A stretch of 64,000 bases of DNA. Source: Lophius americanus. Its lineage: Eukaryota > Chordata > Actinopteri > Lophiiformes > Lophiidae. The DNA is taken from the NCBI GenBank assembly GCA_037951165.1, contig JBBDHG010000054.1, forward strand, positions 3,734,001 to 3,798,000, given 5' to 3'. Below, one piece after another: positions 46,611 to 58,919 of the stretch; position 1 is the stretch's first letter, and every line of letters starts with the position of its first letter. Both the position numbers and the translations under genes were made by a program. A model generated the notes under the pieces. It was not told where the DNA came from and ran no database searches. It saw nothing but the letters and a program-made list of their open reading frames with translations.

Positions 46611-47429
46611 ATATCCAATTGACTTGATGTACCACAAAAATTTAACCTGAGGCTATGCTTGCAGTATTTGTTCTCTTTTTCAATTTGGCTGATATAAAGT
46701 CAAGTGTCCTTCCTGCCTCTGTAAATCCTGAAACACTAATAAAGCGAAGGAGCATTCAAATCAGCTCTTTCAAGCTGCAGCAGTCGATGACCAGCCTCTC
46801 AAGAACGCTGATTGGCATTTTATATAGCTTCTGCAGTTTAGTAGTATTGATGGGATTCAATTTAACTGTATCTTCTTTTAATAATGCGGCTGCCGGATGC
46901 CTTCCGCTTCCAAAGTGCTCTTTGTGGGACAGTGGGCTGAAGAGGAATGGAGGAAGATGAGACAACGGTCAGAATTAAGTGATGGGCTTTCTCTAAAGTG
47001 AGTTTTAAGATACTGAGTTTTTTCATTAGGCAGTTTTTTTTTATCGAGCAACGACACATTTTTATGAGCTGGCACCGTTCTCTAGGATTATTGTAATAAA
47101 ATAAATGATCATTAGATTTTAGAGCTTCACTTCATCTCATGACACATTGAAAATATGGGATTGTGTCACAAACTTTTAGCACCTTATAGAGTTTTATCCT
47201 TGATATTTTTTTTTTTTACTCATTATATCCCTAAAAGCTAATTATCTTTTTTCTTTTTGTTACAAAGGATAAACAATTTAAATATTCTAATGGTTTATAA
47301 CATGTCTTTTAAAATATTAATTTGAATATTATATGAAATATGTTAAACAAGATAGGAAAAGAGCAGTTTGCTGTGGTTGATAGAACAAATCAATCATATC
47401 AATTTGACTGTGTGAATCATTGTTTGTCT

Positions 47430-47585
47430 CCTATTGTCCAACCTGGGGACTTGTTCAGGTTGTACCCAGCCACTCGCCCAATGTCAGTTGGGATAGGCAC
47501 CATCACATTCCCCTAAAACCCCACCACCTCCACCATGCGTGACCCTGAACAGATAAAGCGGTTACAGAAAATGGATAGATTGAAC
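47430..47585 (+). repeat. Partial copy of the same SINE-like repeat, opposite orientation
   Basis: gttgtacccagccactcgcc, then aatgtcagttgggataggca and gaccctgaacagataaagcggttacag is the inverse of the 46240-46610 copy. The two form a diverged inverted pair about 0.8 kb apart. Confidence 0.8.
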
Positions 47586-47734
47586 CATTCCCCATAATTT
47601 TCTTTTAAGGCGAAAAGGATCTGGGTTCCTATAAGTTAATTATGTGCACCAATTACACTATATAAAGTAAACATGTCAGACAGCTTTGAACTTTAACTTT
47701 AACTTATAGTTAGTGCTTTATTATGTCCCAGAAA

Positions 47735-48040
47735 AGTCCGGATATTATGGAATCGTCATTGCGTCTGCCGCTGGTGAACCTTTGTTTTAATACAGTTACA
47801 CAAAAAGTATTTAATGGATCATTTTCATTTCATTATATGTATCATTATATCCATAGACCTCAGTACAAGGAAGAACTGGATTGTTTTTGTGAAAGTCAGT
47901 TGTATATTTCGGACACTAGGTGGAGCTTAATCTCAAAATGTTTTTGGGCTATAATTTCTCAAGCTTTGGTTCGATTTGGTCAAAATTCGGCGTATATTTA
48001 TCGACTCAAGGAGATTTTTACTGTACATAGCATATTTTAC
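47735..48040 (+). repeat. Dispersed repeat (actagggggagcttt family), longer copy B
   Basis: attatggaatcgtcattgcg, tttaatggatcattttcatt, acactaggtggagcttaatc, gggctataatttctcaagct and cgactcaaggagatttttac occur in the same order as the copy at 32795-33130. Confidence 0.75.
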
Positions 48041-49630
48041 AGCAATAGTTGAGTGTGGGGGGGTATCTTTAATCAAGTTGTGAGCCAAACATAAAAAGTG
48101 TTTAAAGGCTTTGTGTTGCTCTGACTCTCCTATCAACATCTACTCCCAGTCCTGTTTTATTAATCCATCTGCATCCCCAAAAACTAGGCCAGTTTCTCAC
48201 ATCCCACTTGTCCATTTGTACACATTCTTTTCATTTTTATGCTTGGGTCAAATGAATAGATGAGTAATTAGAGCTGTTCTTGTTAGTAAGGCCGAGGTAC
48301 AGATTCACACAATTTGTGACTTCAGTACCAAAATTCAGATTTTAACATATGACTTTGTAAATGTGCAGAACAGTTTTACGCGAGATTGTCGGCCTCATTC
48401 GTCCAGCAGTGAAAGGCTCTCCCTGTTTAAACTCCACAGGGCATCCACTTAGTCTAGACACTCGACCACACAAGACAGCACTCGGTTGCCCCGAATCTTA
48501 GACCCCGCCATTTCTTTGTGTGTAGGGAAGAGAGATTCATGTGGCACATATGCATCCCACGTGGCTCTGACAGAAAGAGAGTTAACGTGACCCCCCCCCC
48601 CTCTGGGACTAAAGAAATCTGTGGCAGACAGTGTCACCCACCACGGCTACTGCTTTAATTAAAGCCCTAATGATAGGCTTTCGACTGAGACGCAACTTAT
48701 CATCACACATAATCGCTCGGTGCTAGTTAGCGCTGGCACAATTGCAACCATCTGCGCTGCTATGAACACATTCTGATCATTCTTTATATATATCACCGCT
48801 GGTTCACGTACAGTATTTGTTTAGGAGACCTCCATTATGCGGAAGTCTGTTTAAACAGTGTACATTAATGGGACACATCTGTGAGAGAGGCACTTGGATC
48901 AGCAACATGGATGAATACTCAAAAAATGCTTTAATGGAGGTTTTTTTAGAGATATTTGGAATACTATCTTCATAACTTCTAAAGTTGTTTATTTTCTCAC
49001 CAGCTGCCATGTGGATTTGGAAGTCCAGCATTTAGAGATTAATAACTGGGCAAGTCAATTAGACCACTTTCTAAAAGTTTAAATCTTGAATAAGGTTTGC
49101 ATATGTCCAACCACTCTAACAGTGAGCAAAATGTTGAATTGTTATGTCCACAAGAAGAGATGGCAGCTGGTTTCAGACTCGGTGTGAAAAACTCTTGTTG
49201 TTGCTTATTGGAATTAGACACGTCACGATACAGCAGCTGATGACAAGACAAGACCATGTTTAACTCAACAAATGATTGGCGTGCATGTCTAAAAGTTTGT
49301 TTGTTTCCGAGACATATTTTGTAGCTTGGATTTTAAGATTCAATGTACTAATGTAAGTTTTTACGATTTAGTTTCATTTAGACAAGGTCTTTCTTGCATC
49401 TAAGTTGTTGGTGAAAGGGCTTGATCATTAGAGGAAGACCCACTAAACAGACTACAGCTGGTTACTTTTGACTTCAAATTAAGGTTATGATAATTGAATG
49501 ATTTTTTTTAAATTTGTTGTTAATTTGTTTAATTTTATTCTGACTACAAAGCTCTCTGAAAGATCTGTACTGTAAAATGCTGAGTTATAAAAAGCTGAAG
49601 TATTTTTGCTATTGAAAGTGTTCATGTCTC
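48040..49630. other. Gene-free spacer with a repeat-poor block at 48370-48790
   Basis: 48370-48790 is balanced and non-repetitive; it includes taattaaagccctaatgata (homeodomain-type TAAT cores) and a C11 tract at 48591-48601. No coding evidence. The remainder is AT-rich. Confidence 0.35.
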
Positions 49631-51100
49631 ACACACACGCAGATGTAACTGTAAATGATTGGAAATACATGGTGTTGTCAAAAATGATAAAGAGTTAACA
49701 GTGAAAATCGAGTCTTCTAAGATGAGTGGACTGAAAAGTATACATTTATTCTTCCCGCAACAAGCTGTACGAGGCCGGTGTGCCTCATTTGCTCGGTGTC
49801 TGTTGCGGTTGTCAAAAGTGGAAATATTAAAAACCATTACGAAGCTAGACAGAGATACTTCGAAGAAAGTGACCCGCAGCATTCTGAGGTAAGGATGCAG
49901 AAAATAAATTAGCTCATGGCCCAGTATGAGCAATTGCCAAGGATCAACTCTCATTCCCTCACAGCGAAACAGTGAGCAGATGAGTGTTTTATTTTAGGAA
50001 AACATAAAAAGCCCTTTACAGATGGGGAAACAGTAAAGGGTTGCATGGAGGCTGTGTCTGAAACACTTCTGGATGGAAAAGAAAGACAAAAAAAATGAAA
50101 CAAATCCCCCTTTCCACAAGAAAAGCTGAAGTATTGGCAAAGGATGTAAAGTCTCAGCTTGATGCAGCTATTTAGAGTGCCCCTATTTAGAGCTTTAGCA
50201 GTTGATGAATCAACTGACATTAGTTTTGGTGTATGTCAGATTTTACAACACCCACCAGAGGGGAAGACATACCTGGTCATAAAATAAATGTTAACAGAGA
50301 AGGATCAGCCTGAAAGATCTTGTGTTCATCCCCACTGACGGAGTTCCCCCCATGAAAGGAAAAGAAAAAGGAGCAGTGACTCAAATGAGAGAGGACAACC
50401 AAGACCTCTCCACATATCCATGTATATCCATCATTCTGATCTGTGCTCCCCTCTTTCAGAAGGGTATGCAGAGGTTATAAGTACAGTGATGAAACTTATC
50501 AACTTTCTCAGGGCATCCTCATCCCATCAGCATCGCCTGCTTTGAGAATTTTTGGCGATTAGAAATTAAATAAAAATGTTCTTGGCACACAGAAGAATTA
50601 TAAGTCCAGACATTTTGCTAAGTTTTTTGAAGGTGAGAGAAAGATTGATATTAAAGCCTTCCTGGTTGACAAGACATCACACCTAAATGACCTCAACTTA
50701 AAATTACAGGGCAAGAACAACTGTGTGAGTGTGATTGTGTGGATTTGGTAGCAGCTTTCCAGTCTTTCCAGAGGAAGTTGGAGATTTTCAAAGTGGATCT
50801 CCAAGAGGACTGTATACGTTTTTCCGGCAACCAAACAAACTCGGAGTGAAAGACGTGCTTCCTCTCATACTGAGTTCATACAGTCACTGATTGGAAACTT
50901 CCGGGATCACTTTGATAATTTCTGCCTTGGAGAGCAGCTTCTCTATTTCATTCAGAATCCTTTTTCTGGTCAATAATGTCATCACTTTTTCACATGAAGC
51001 TAAACACACCTTCAAGTGGGCAGGTATTGGATCTTTACGGATCCAATACCTGCCCACTTTATTGATGTGCAAGCATATGTGGCATTGAGAGAGCAGTGTG
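49630..51100 (+). mobile_element. Decayed hAT transposase (ZBED/SCAND3-like)
   Basis: Fragments in several plus-strand frames match the hAT family order: near 50000-50090 a KPFTDGE-like start with GCMEAVSETLLDGKE; near 50125-50240 AEVLAKDVKSQLDAAI and a VDESTDIS block; near 50325-50400 the TDGVPPMKGKEKGAVTQM region; near 50490-50540 MKLINFLRASSSHQHR. Frameshifts and stops throughout; no intact transposase. A 46-bp hairpin interrupts it at 51014. Confidence 0.75.
51014..51059. repeat. Perfect 20-bp inverted repeat with 6-nt loop
   Basis: Arms aagtgggcaggtattggatc and its exact reverse complement, separated by tttacg. It lies inside the hAT remnant. Confidence 0.97.
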
Positions 51101-52480
51101 GCGTTTGTGACCCTGCCACCTTCTGGCTACAGACTGTACCTGAGACTGTTTACCCTGGACTTACTAAATTGGCAATACACACCTGAATCGGCATTGTGCT
51201 ACTACCACTCCCTTACATTTGCCTGGGTGTAATTTTGGTGTGTGTGAGAGACCTGAAACATTATGAATGACACTTGCATTAAAGGATGATTTCATTTATT
51301 TATTTAGACGTTTATTGAGCAGGGACAAAAACATTGAACATTATTTCATATAAAATACAAAATAGATGCATACAGGTTTCTAGCCGAGGCCAATTTGCAG
51401 CCACGGTGTCTGGTTAGACCTTTACTAAAAGTAACACAAGCAAAGCTAGAAACAATACACCAAATGTTGAAATACAGAACACATAAAATACAGGACACTT
51501 AAGGACGAAAACAAGGACAACAATTAACGTGTGTACGTGTGTGTGTGTGTGTGTGTCTGAAAGTCAATGTTCACAGGCTTATTTCAGTTTCAACTATTGG
51601 ATTGTTAGGACTCGTAAGCATTTTCAACAAGAGCGACAACAACAGTTCAAGTCTTTGTACGACTTTACCTAAGAAGTGTGTCAATCTGGCGTTAGCTATT
51701 TCATGAATTTTAAAATGAATATATACTGTATGCTGAGGCAATTAAAGAACCTTTAGATTATTATATCACAACTCTTTGCATAAACAGAGTAATTGTTTGA
51801 TCTAAAGCCTGAGAAAATACCGCTGCAGTCAGTAAAACTTCATTTCACATTTGGTAACAATAATTTATATAAAAATCACTCACAGAGTAGGTTTTTGTAA
51901 TTTATAGAAGAAACTGAATTACTGCGGTTAGAACGGACTTTTCACACTTTCATTAGAGCCTTTTAGTTTCTGTGAACGAAGCAATACGATACACTTGCAA
52001 TGAATCAATCCGAGGTCAAACATGGAGCACTTAGGGATATTATTTACTCGCCGACACACGGTCATAATCTGGCAGGCAGACAGAAAAGCTGCACCTCAAT
52101 AGCTGATGTAATTCTCCTCTGCGTTGGGCGCCTCAGATACTATGCTAATAGAAGAAGCTTTGGCATCCCAAAGTGAGCAGCTTGGCCTCCACTGATGTAA
52201 ATCCTGCTGCTGTTTACTGAAGGTTCCCGATCAAAGGGAAAGAGTCTCAGGGAGATGTGTGAAATCAGGGAGTTAAAGACGTGCAAAGCTGAGTATCTGC
52301 AGGTGAGTGTCTGAGGTTTCCATGAGGTTAATAGTCTGAGTGTGTTCAGGGGTTTAATGGAAGTATCTACTGGCCCTCACTAAGATGAGAAGATTGCAAT
52401 GTTTTTACTTTTTCTTTTTTTTTTTTTTTTTTGAAATCATGTTGGAGCAGATCGCTCGCCGGGACCTTTTAAATATGTCT
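51100..52480. other. Gene-free spacer
   Basis: Includes a (GT)n microsatellite at 51532-51557, a repeat-poor balanced block at 52000-52330 and a T-run at 52409-52433. No exons recognised. Confidence 0.4.
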
Positions 52481-52485
52481 GTACT

Positions 52486-53160
52486 AGAGGTGGCGTAGTC
52501 TGATGTGATCGGCAATAGGCCGAGCTCTCTCACTGAGGGCAGTTCTGGTGCCTTTAACATGCAAGTGCTGCACATGCAGACCAAACATGAGCTACAATGG
52601 CTACAAACATCTCACCTGCAAACCAGAAAACACACTGGCCAGCAATTTGCAACGCCAGTAAGGATAAAATAAGCTCTGCACAACAACAACCCCGAAAACG
52701 TTTGGCACAATGAACTTAATCACACATTTCTAATTTTATCACCCCGAGGAACATGAAAAGTTTCAAGAAGCTAACTTTAGCAGAGCGGTTAAAGCTAGTA
52801 ATCGTGCAGAGCTAGCCACGGGCCTCTGTATGTGTGTATTGTATGCTGTCAATTATGGTTTTAAAACATGAGGACAAAAGAAGCTGCAAAGGAACAACCC
52901 AGAAAACTTCACACAGCAAACTTAATTAGACACTTCAAATTGAATCACCCCAAGGAACATAAAAAATTTCAAGAAGCTAACGTTTGCAAAGTGGCTAAAG
53001 CTAGTGAGAGCGCAGAGACAGTCACAAGCCAGCTGCATGTATATTATGGTTTTAAAATTATGTAAATCTGAGAAGAATGAAATCAGGATTTCCCGGTCAG
53101 CCTTTATAAAAATCAGTGATCAGTAATCATCCAATAAATTTCAATCGGTGCACATCTCAT
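52486..53160 (+). mobile_element. hAT-derived element with two decayed BED-finger fragments
   Basis: An open stretch at 52868-53062 reads TANLIRHFKLNHPKEHKKFQ, the second half of a BED zinc finger as in ZBED/hAT transposases. A diverged duplicate of the same segment lies about 210 bases upstream (52700-52795, catgaaaagtttcaagaagc versus cataaaaaatttcaagaagc). The flanks gatcggcaataggccgag and atcagtgatcagtaatcatc...atcggtgcacatct resemble ends of fish hAT-type non-autonomous elements. Confidence 0.65.
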
Positions 53161-55300
53161 TTATACCATTAGTCAGGACTGGATTCCGTTCCAAACCCAC
53201 AAAAGAAAGGTTTAATTCACCATCATTCATATTTTTTTTCATCTCTTGTTTTCTTTGTTTGTCTTTTCCATTATTTTTTATAATTTGGCTGGTCTCCTTC
53301 AAGTTCACCCTATGGCACATCTCCCTCCCTTTCTTTTTTTCTCCTCCTCTATCTTCTGCCCCAGCTGGAAATGAGCCGAGGATGACACAAACAAAAAGTT
53401 GTACTGTACCGCGGTGACAACCTCTCCCTGCGGGGCTCTTTAATCATTCACGCTTCATTAACTGGTTATCTGTGATCATTTTGCATCTTTCTTTTGAAGA
53501 GCGTGAGAAAGGTGGAGGGATGTGCGGCAGTAATCAATTTTCCTGTAACAAAGCTTCGGGGATTTTTTCAGACTGAGCTCTATGATTTTCAATAAAGCAA
53601 ACTTTTGGACCTCCAACCGGGTCAGTGGGTTCCAGTGTTTGGGAAAGGTACCCGTCAAATATCCTTTCAGGGTTGGGGAAGTTCCTTCCCAGGTTCTTTG
53701 ATGGAAATTTAATTGTTAGTTAAAATGTCCACCAAATAACAACCACCAAGGTCCCTATTTATAGAGTAAACTGCTCAGGTGTTTGTACCCCAATGAACCT
53801 GCAGCCAAAAATAGTTATGTGAGGATAATTTCAAGGGTTGCCATTGAGTTGTAAATCATCCCAAACAAAGATGTTTTCAGTGAGTGAGTGAGAGAGAGAG
53901 TGAGAGAGAGAGAGACTTTAGAAAGCAGTGTCTGTATCATCTGTTTAAAGCTGGTTTGTAAGTGTTAGTAATTATAAATATCAGTGAAAGAAAAAACTAA
54001 GTCATTTGGACCCAGTGGGGTCTGTGAGGTCTCTTTTATGTAACCTGTGATTTCCAACCTTGGAAATCACAGGTTTCCAAGGGTTTTACCAGCTAAACTC
54101 CCTGGTAAAATCCAGTTTTACCGGATAAGGCTTTTATCTAAGGTTGATAAATTTTATCATTTTGTAAATTTATACATTTTTTTATTACAACCAGTCTTGA
54201 CTGCTGCGATGCTCTTTATATCGACGTGAGCCAAACTACATTTTTCACTACATATCCTCATAATAGTGCTTCATCTTTTTTCCGAAATATTTAAGTTCAT
54301 TCCTCATTAGTTCATGACTTTCTACCATACATATTTATAATTTATTCCTGCAAGCTCTGAATGAGTATATTTATATTGGAAAATCAATGATACTCACATT
54401 CTTGCTGTACTTTAGGTGTGCTTGTGTGTGTTTTATTCATTTAATTAAAACCAATTAATTACCAATGTCGTGCTCAGATAGAAACGCTGCCGCTTATCAG
54501 CCATGACCAACATTACAAGCATCTTTCTTTACGGCTGGATCTTAACCAATGTATCATGACAGGCAATTGACTCCGTGTGATTTCTCCCCTGTTCCTTCTG
54601 CTTAACTGCAGAGATACGATCAGAGCTGGGGTGCAGATGTGAGGTTGGGAAATGGTGGCAGTTCACTGGAGTTGAATTATGCCCTAGAGAGGAGGAAGTT
54701 AAATTTTTCTATCAGATGGAAAGATCAGAGGAGTCGCATAATTCAGTTATCGCGTCTGCAGTGATTAAGGGGACAGGACGCAGTTTGCAGATAAGGATCT
54801 GTGGGCTTCTCAGACTTGTTTGGTTATTAGTGAACAGAATGGGTTCCATCCGACATAGTGCCTTCCGTTTCGTTGTGTCATCCGTCTCTGTTAGTGTCTG
54901 GATTCTTGGTTGACTGGTTTGTCAACTAATTGAACATTTTCTACACATCATCAGACACTCTTTTTACAGCTTAAACCCTTTGGATCCTCACATGTCAGCT
55001 ATTATTGTGGAAGTATCGGAGGAAATGAAAGATCAGGACTGTAACTTGTAGACAACACATCTGTTAGTTGATTCATCGTGTTTCAATTTTGTCATCATTG
55101 AATCTGCTCGCCTTTATTTGCATGAGTGCGAAAAAAAAGCCAATTGTAGTAACATATGTAGTCCCACACCAAACTCAGTCTGAGGACATCATGATTCATA
55201 AACAGTCCAACAGCCCAGACACCAGTCTGCTCTCATTTGAAGAAATATTTTTGTGTTACACGGTTTTGTTCTTTTCTTTTGGTTCTTATTTTACCATTTT
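53160..55300. other. Gene-free spacer
   Basis: A GA-rich microsatellite lies at 53880-53915 and clustered hairpins at 54042-54110. No exon recognised. 54480-54900 is balanced and repeat-poor. Confidence 0.4.
54042..54110. repeat. Two adjacent inverted repeats
   Basis: Perfect 16-bp arms aacctgtgatttccaa / ttggaaatcacaggtt with a 2-nt loop (54042-54075), followed by 9-bp arms ttttaccag / ctggtaaaa with a 9-nt loop (54084-54110). Confidence 0.95.
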
Positions 55301-55309
55301 GTGTTTAGT

Positions 55310-56385
55310 TTACCATAACTATGCAGATGACACACATTTACATAACTCAATCACCAGATGACTATAGTCCACTACAAGCACTGAGTGAGTTAACTGAACA
55401 AGTCAACCATTGGATGTGCCAGAATTTCCTTCAACTGAACAAGTTCAAAAGAAGTTCAGTTGAAAAAAGTTTTGGAGCCAAAGACAAAGGTTACATGGTA
55501 GTGCTCACCTTCTATCAGTAATGTTAAAAAGCACAGACCAAGCCACAAATCTTGGTGTAGTCATGGATTCGGACCTGAGTTTTTAAAACCATATTCAGAC
55601 CATGACAAAGAGGGCAACAATTAGAGGGCTGATGTCTCAGCAGGATTTGGAAAAACTAGTTAATGCATTTATCTTCAGACGACTTGACTACTGTAACAGT
55701 CTCTTAACTGGCCCTCTTAAGAAATGGATCACACAAATGCAGCTGATTCAGAACGCTGCTTCTAGAGTCCTCACTTAGACCAAGAAAGTGGATCATATCA
55801 GTCCATTTCTGCGGTATCTACACTAGCTTCCTGTCTCTCAGAGAATTTATTTCAAAATCTGGGTGCTTGTTAACAAAGCACCAAACGGTTTAGGAACTGG
55901 ATCAGGTCCTAAACTGGTCTGCTCTGTGTCCTCCAAGTCAGAACTTAACATGGAGAAACAGCGTTACGTTTTTAACCAGGAAACATTCGGAAGAATTTCC
56001 AAGAAGACTGCAAGACCGCTCGGTATCTAAGATCTTTTAAATCCAAGCTGAAAACTTTCTTATTTGCTCCTGACCTTTTATGAAATTTTAAAATTATTCT
56101 TATTTATTTCTTTCCTATACAGTACTTGCGTTTAGGAAAACACTAAATTATGTATGAAGTGAAAAGGGCTTAGATTATTGATTTCCTTCTATTCCAGCTT
56201 TAATATAATTAATTTATTTTAATTAATTAAAAAAAATTAAATAATTTAAGCTAGTTTTTAATTTCTTAAAAATCTTTGTTGATGTTCTTTGAACTGTGTC
56301 ACAATCTTCTTGGTTATTTTTGGTAAAGCACTTTTAATCGCCTTGTGCTGGAATGTGCTATATAAATAAAGTTGCCCTGTCTTCC
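55310..56385 (+). mobile_element. L2-like LINE fragment, RT C-terminal part to 3' end
   Basis: The plus strand reads the L2/Maui-type RT tail: YADDTHL-like start, QALSELTEQVNHWMCQNFLQLN, then across frameshifts FGAKDK, LGVVMDSDL, RRLDYCNSLLTGP, LIQNAASRVLT and SFKSKLKTFLF. The 3' end is tgctatataaataaagttgccctgtct at about 56350-56385. Internal indels make it inactive. Confidence 0.85.
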
Positions 56386-56389
56386 TCAT

Positions 56390-58350
56390 CCACAGTAAAC
56401 GGATGATGTCATCTCAGCGTTACATGGTGGCAAAGAGGCTAGCACCGTTATTTCACACTGAGATGGTTCTGATTTCAAAGCTTGTTCTCTACCAACAAAA
56501 TCAAAAGGACCTTTAATCGTCCAACAAAGCGAGACATTTGTAGTGAATGCACACAAAAGATAGACGGCACATGCTTGTACACAAAAATCGAATAGAAACA
56601 CTAAATGTTGACTTTCACTCTGATATCAGACCTCACATCACGAGTGGTTTGGCATCTTCTAAAAAGCTCTAAACCTTATCTGCCACGGCTAAAAAGTTGT
56701 AAGAACTCAGACATTCTTGATCTATTGCACAGTACTTGCCGTTAATCCCAAAAAAGTATTGCAAAGATGATTAGGGTATTGCAAATGTAAAGGTTTTGCA
56801 GCTGGAAGAACTTTGAGGTTTGATGGAGATGATCTATGAGGGAGAAGCTTTTGTTGAGGAGCCAGCAGTAATCATAGACCAGTGGTGCCGCAACCTGTCC
56901 CTGAAGGCGCTGTACAGAACAGTCAGAGATCTGCTTGGGGTGTGTCATGTTATCCTGTAGAGATGACAGATCAGTCATTATTCTCCTGTCACACACCTAA
57001 CCTGGTTCTTGTGGTTGACCCAAAATGGAGCTGGTCCTCTAGATCAGCTTGTTTAGCTGATCTAAACAAACAAATGATTTATTCTGATTATCCCCTTTTT
57101 TTTCTCACTTTCTGTCAGACTTAAAAAAACTTTCACATAATAACATTCATTTAATAAAAATGAAATCTCTTTAAATTAAAATGCAAGTTGTTTTTGTATA
57201 CTAAAGTGTTGTCCTGTGACACATTTACATTTGTTAAACATTTTTGAAGCCAATAATCATCCCATCTGATGAGGCCTTTATATCCCTCCATCATCCCTTC
57301 ATGTAAATCACCTTCTTTTGTCAATGCCACCCGGGAATACTGCGACAATCCTTCTTACTATATCACAGTAATTAACAGCCTCCACTATCTACCTTTGCAC
57401 AAACACACACAAAAACAGACTCCGAAAAGTGGCAAATTCCTCTTCTTCCTCTTTTTTTTTTGTATAACCCATTACTGTTCCTTGTACGGCTCATACTCGT
57501 CAGCCTAGTCATTATCCTGTCATGTCGGCCCGCCAGAACCCATCACAGACGGCTAAATTACTGCTGAGAACAGATGACACAGTGGGAATGTGTGTCACAT
57601 ACTTCTCGCCTTTTGTGTGTGTTTGTGTGTGATGGAGGGGTTGCATCCATGGATATTATGAGCAGACTGTCTGCTGTCATTTCAGTTTGAATGTGGAACT
57701 TTCGGACTGAAGTAATCTCTCAGCACCGATGAATGGTCAGGCTGCATGCCCTGCCGAAATTCTGAAAGGCCATAGCAAGTAACTCACAGGTGTGAGAATC
57801 CTGCTATTGTACCGTTATTGGTTGACTGTCACTTTTATTAGGAGTAATAGTACAGCTCACATGCGATTTATCTGCTGTGACAAGTCCAAATCTATTCTGT
57901 GCTAACTGTTAATTTTAAGGTGTAGGTTCCTCTCACTTAATATTCCTCCCCCTCACATGCTACACATCATGTCTGTAAGTATGAAATGACCTATATGCAA
58001 TTTGCACATAACAGGTGCTGGACTTCTTTAATATATAGAGATTAAAAACTTATATCTATCTTGTATTCACACCTTTATTGAAATAGTATTTACACCTGTA
58101 ATAATTTCTACCATTTGTTACTACTACATTTTCTTATTTTTATTGCCACTCTCACTTTTTCTTTTTCTTGAACCGCTATATCGCTAAACTTATTACCTAC
58201 CTACCTACCCACTTAACTACCTTCTGCCCCACTCACTTGCCTGTTACTCTATCAATACAATATTTCAGGTGGTAATACTCTGATTCCTCTGACATACTCT
58301 GATGTTGTGCTACAGGTTTATTAATGTACTTCTACTACTTCTAATAAGAA
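56390..58350. other. Gene-free spacer
   Basis: A 10-bp inverted repeat tagatcagct/agctgatcta with loop tgttt lies at 57040-57064. tacctacctaccc runs occur near 58194-58210. No coding exon recognised. Confidence 0.4.
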
Positions 58351-58354
58351 GGTG

Positions 58355-58570
58355 AAATTTGTTCATCACATGCAGTCATACACAATACAAAATACTGAAA
58401 GTGATTTCCTGCATTTGACCCGACCCTGGGGATCAGTGGGGAGCCCCCGTGAAGCAACCGTGGAACATATTGGGTTTCAGGGTCTTGCTGACGGACCCTT
58501 CGACATGTATACTACCATGGCTCGGATTGAACTGCCGATCTTCCAAAAGGGAGACGACAACTCTTGAATT
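58355..58570 (+). repeat. SINE-like teleost repeat, copy B
   Basis: ttcctgcatttgacccgacc, then gatcagtggggagcccccgt, gggtcttgctgacgg and atggctcggattgaactgcc are degraded forms of a fish repeat that ends in a gcc(a)...gggattgaaccagcgacc-type motif. Related to 32100-32270. Confidence 0.6.
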
Positions 58571-58919
58571 GTGAATTGTGGATAAACTGATCAGAAATCA
58601 GGGCCTCAGTAGTGATTAGAGTATAATTAACTTCAATAAAGTGTATACTGGGTTTTTTCTAAAATTATACATGATTCAACAACTCGGTTAAAAGGTGAGA
58701 TTTGTCTGCATGTGAAGAAGTGTGAAGACTGACATTAAACTCCTAACAGTCAGCGGTTTACTGACTCAGTATATCTTGATCTTTTTAAGTCAAATGAAAA
58801 GGTTTCCACAAAGTATTTGAAGTCCTTATCGTTTATAGGCGTCTCACATTTAATGACACCGTATTGTGAGTAATTGCTATTCTTGGTCTCCATGTAACAA
58901 ATGATTCAAAACACGCCAC

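Noticed and set aside
52868..53065. CGGBP1 ortholog
   Set aside because: Only half a BED finger, with a decayed duplicate beside it and no full-length single-exon frame; better explained as hAT debris.
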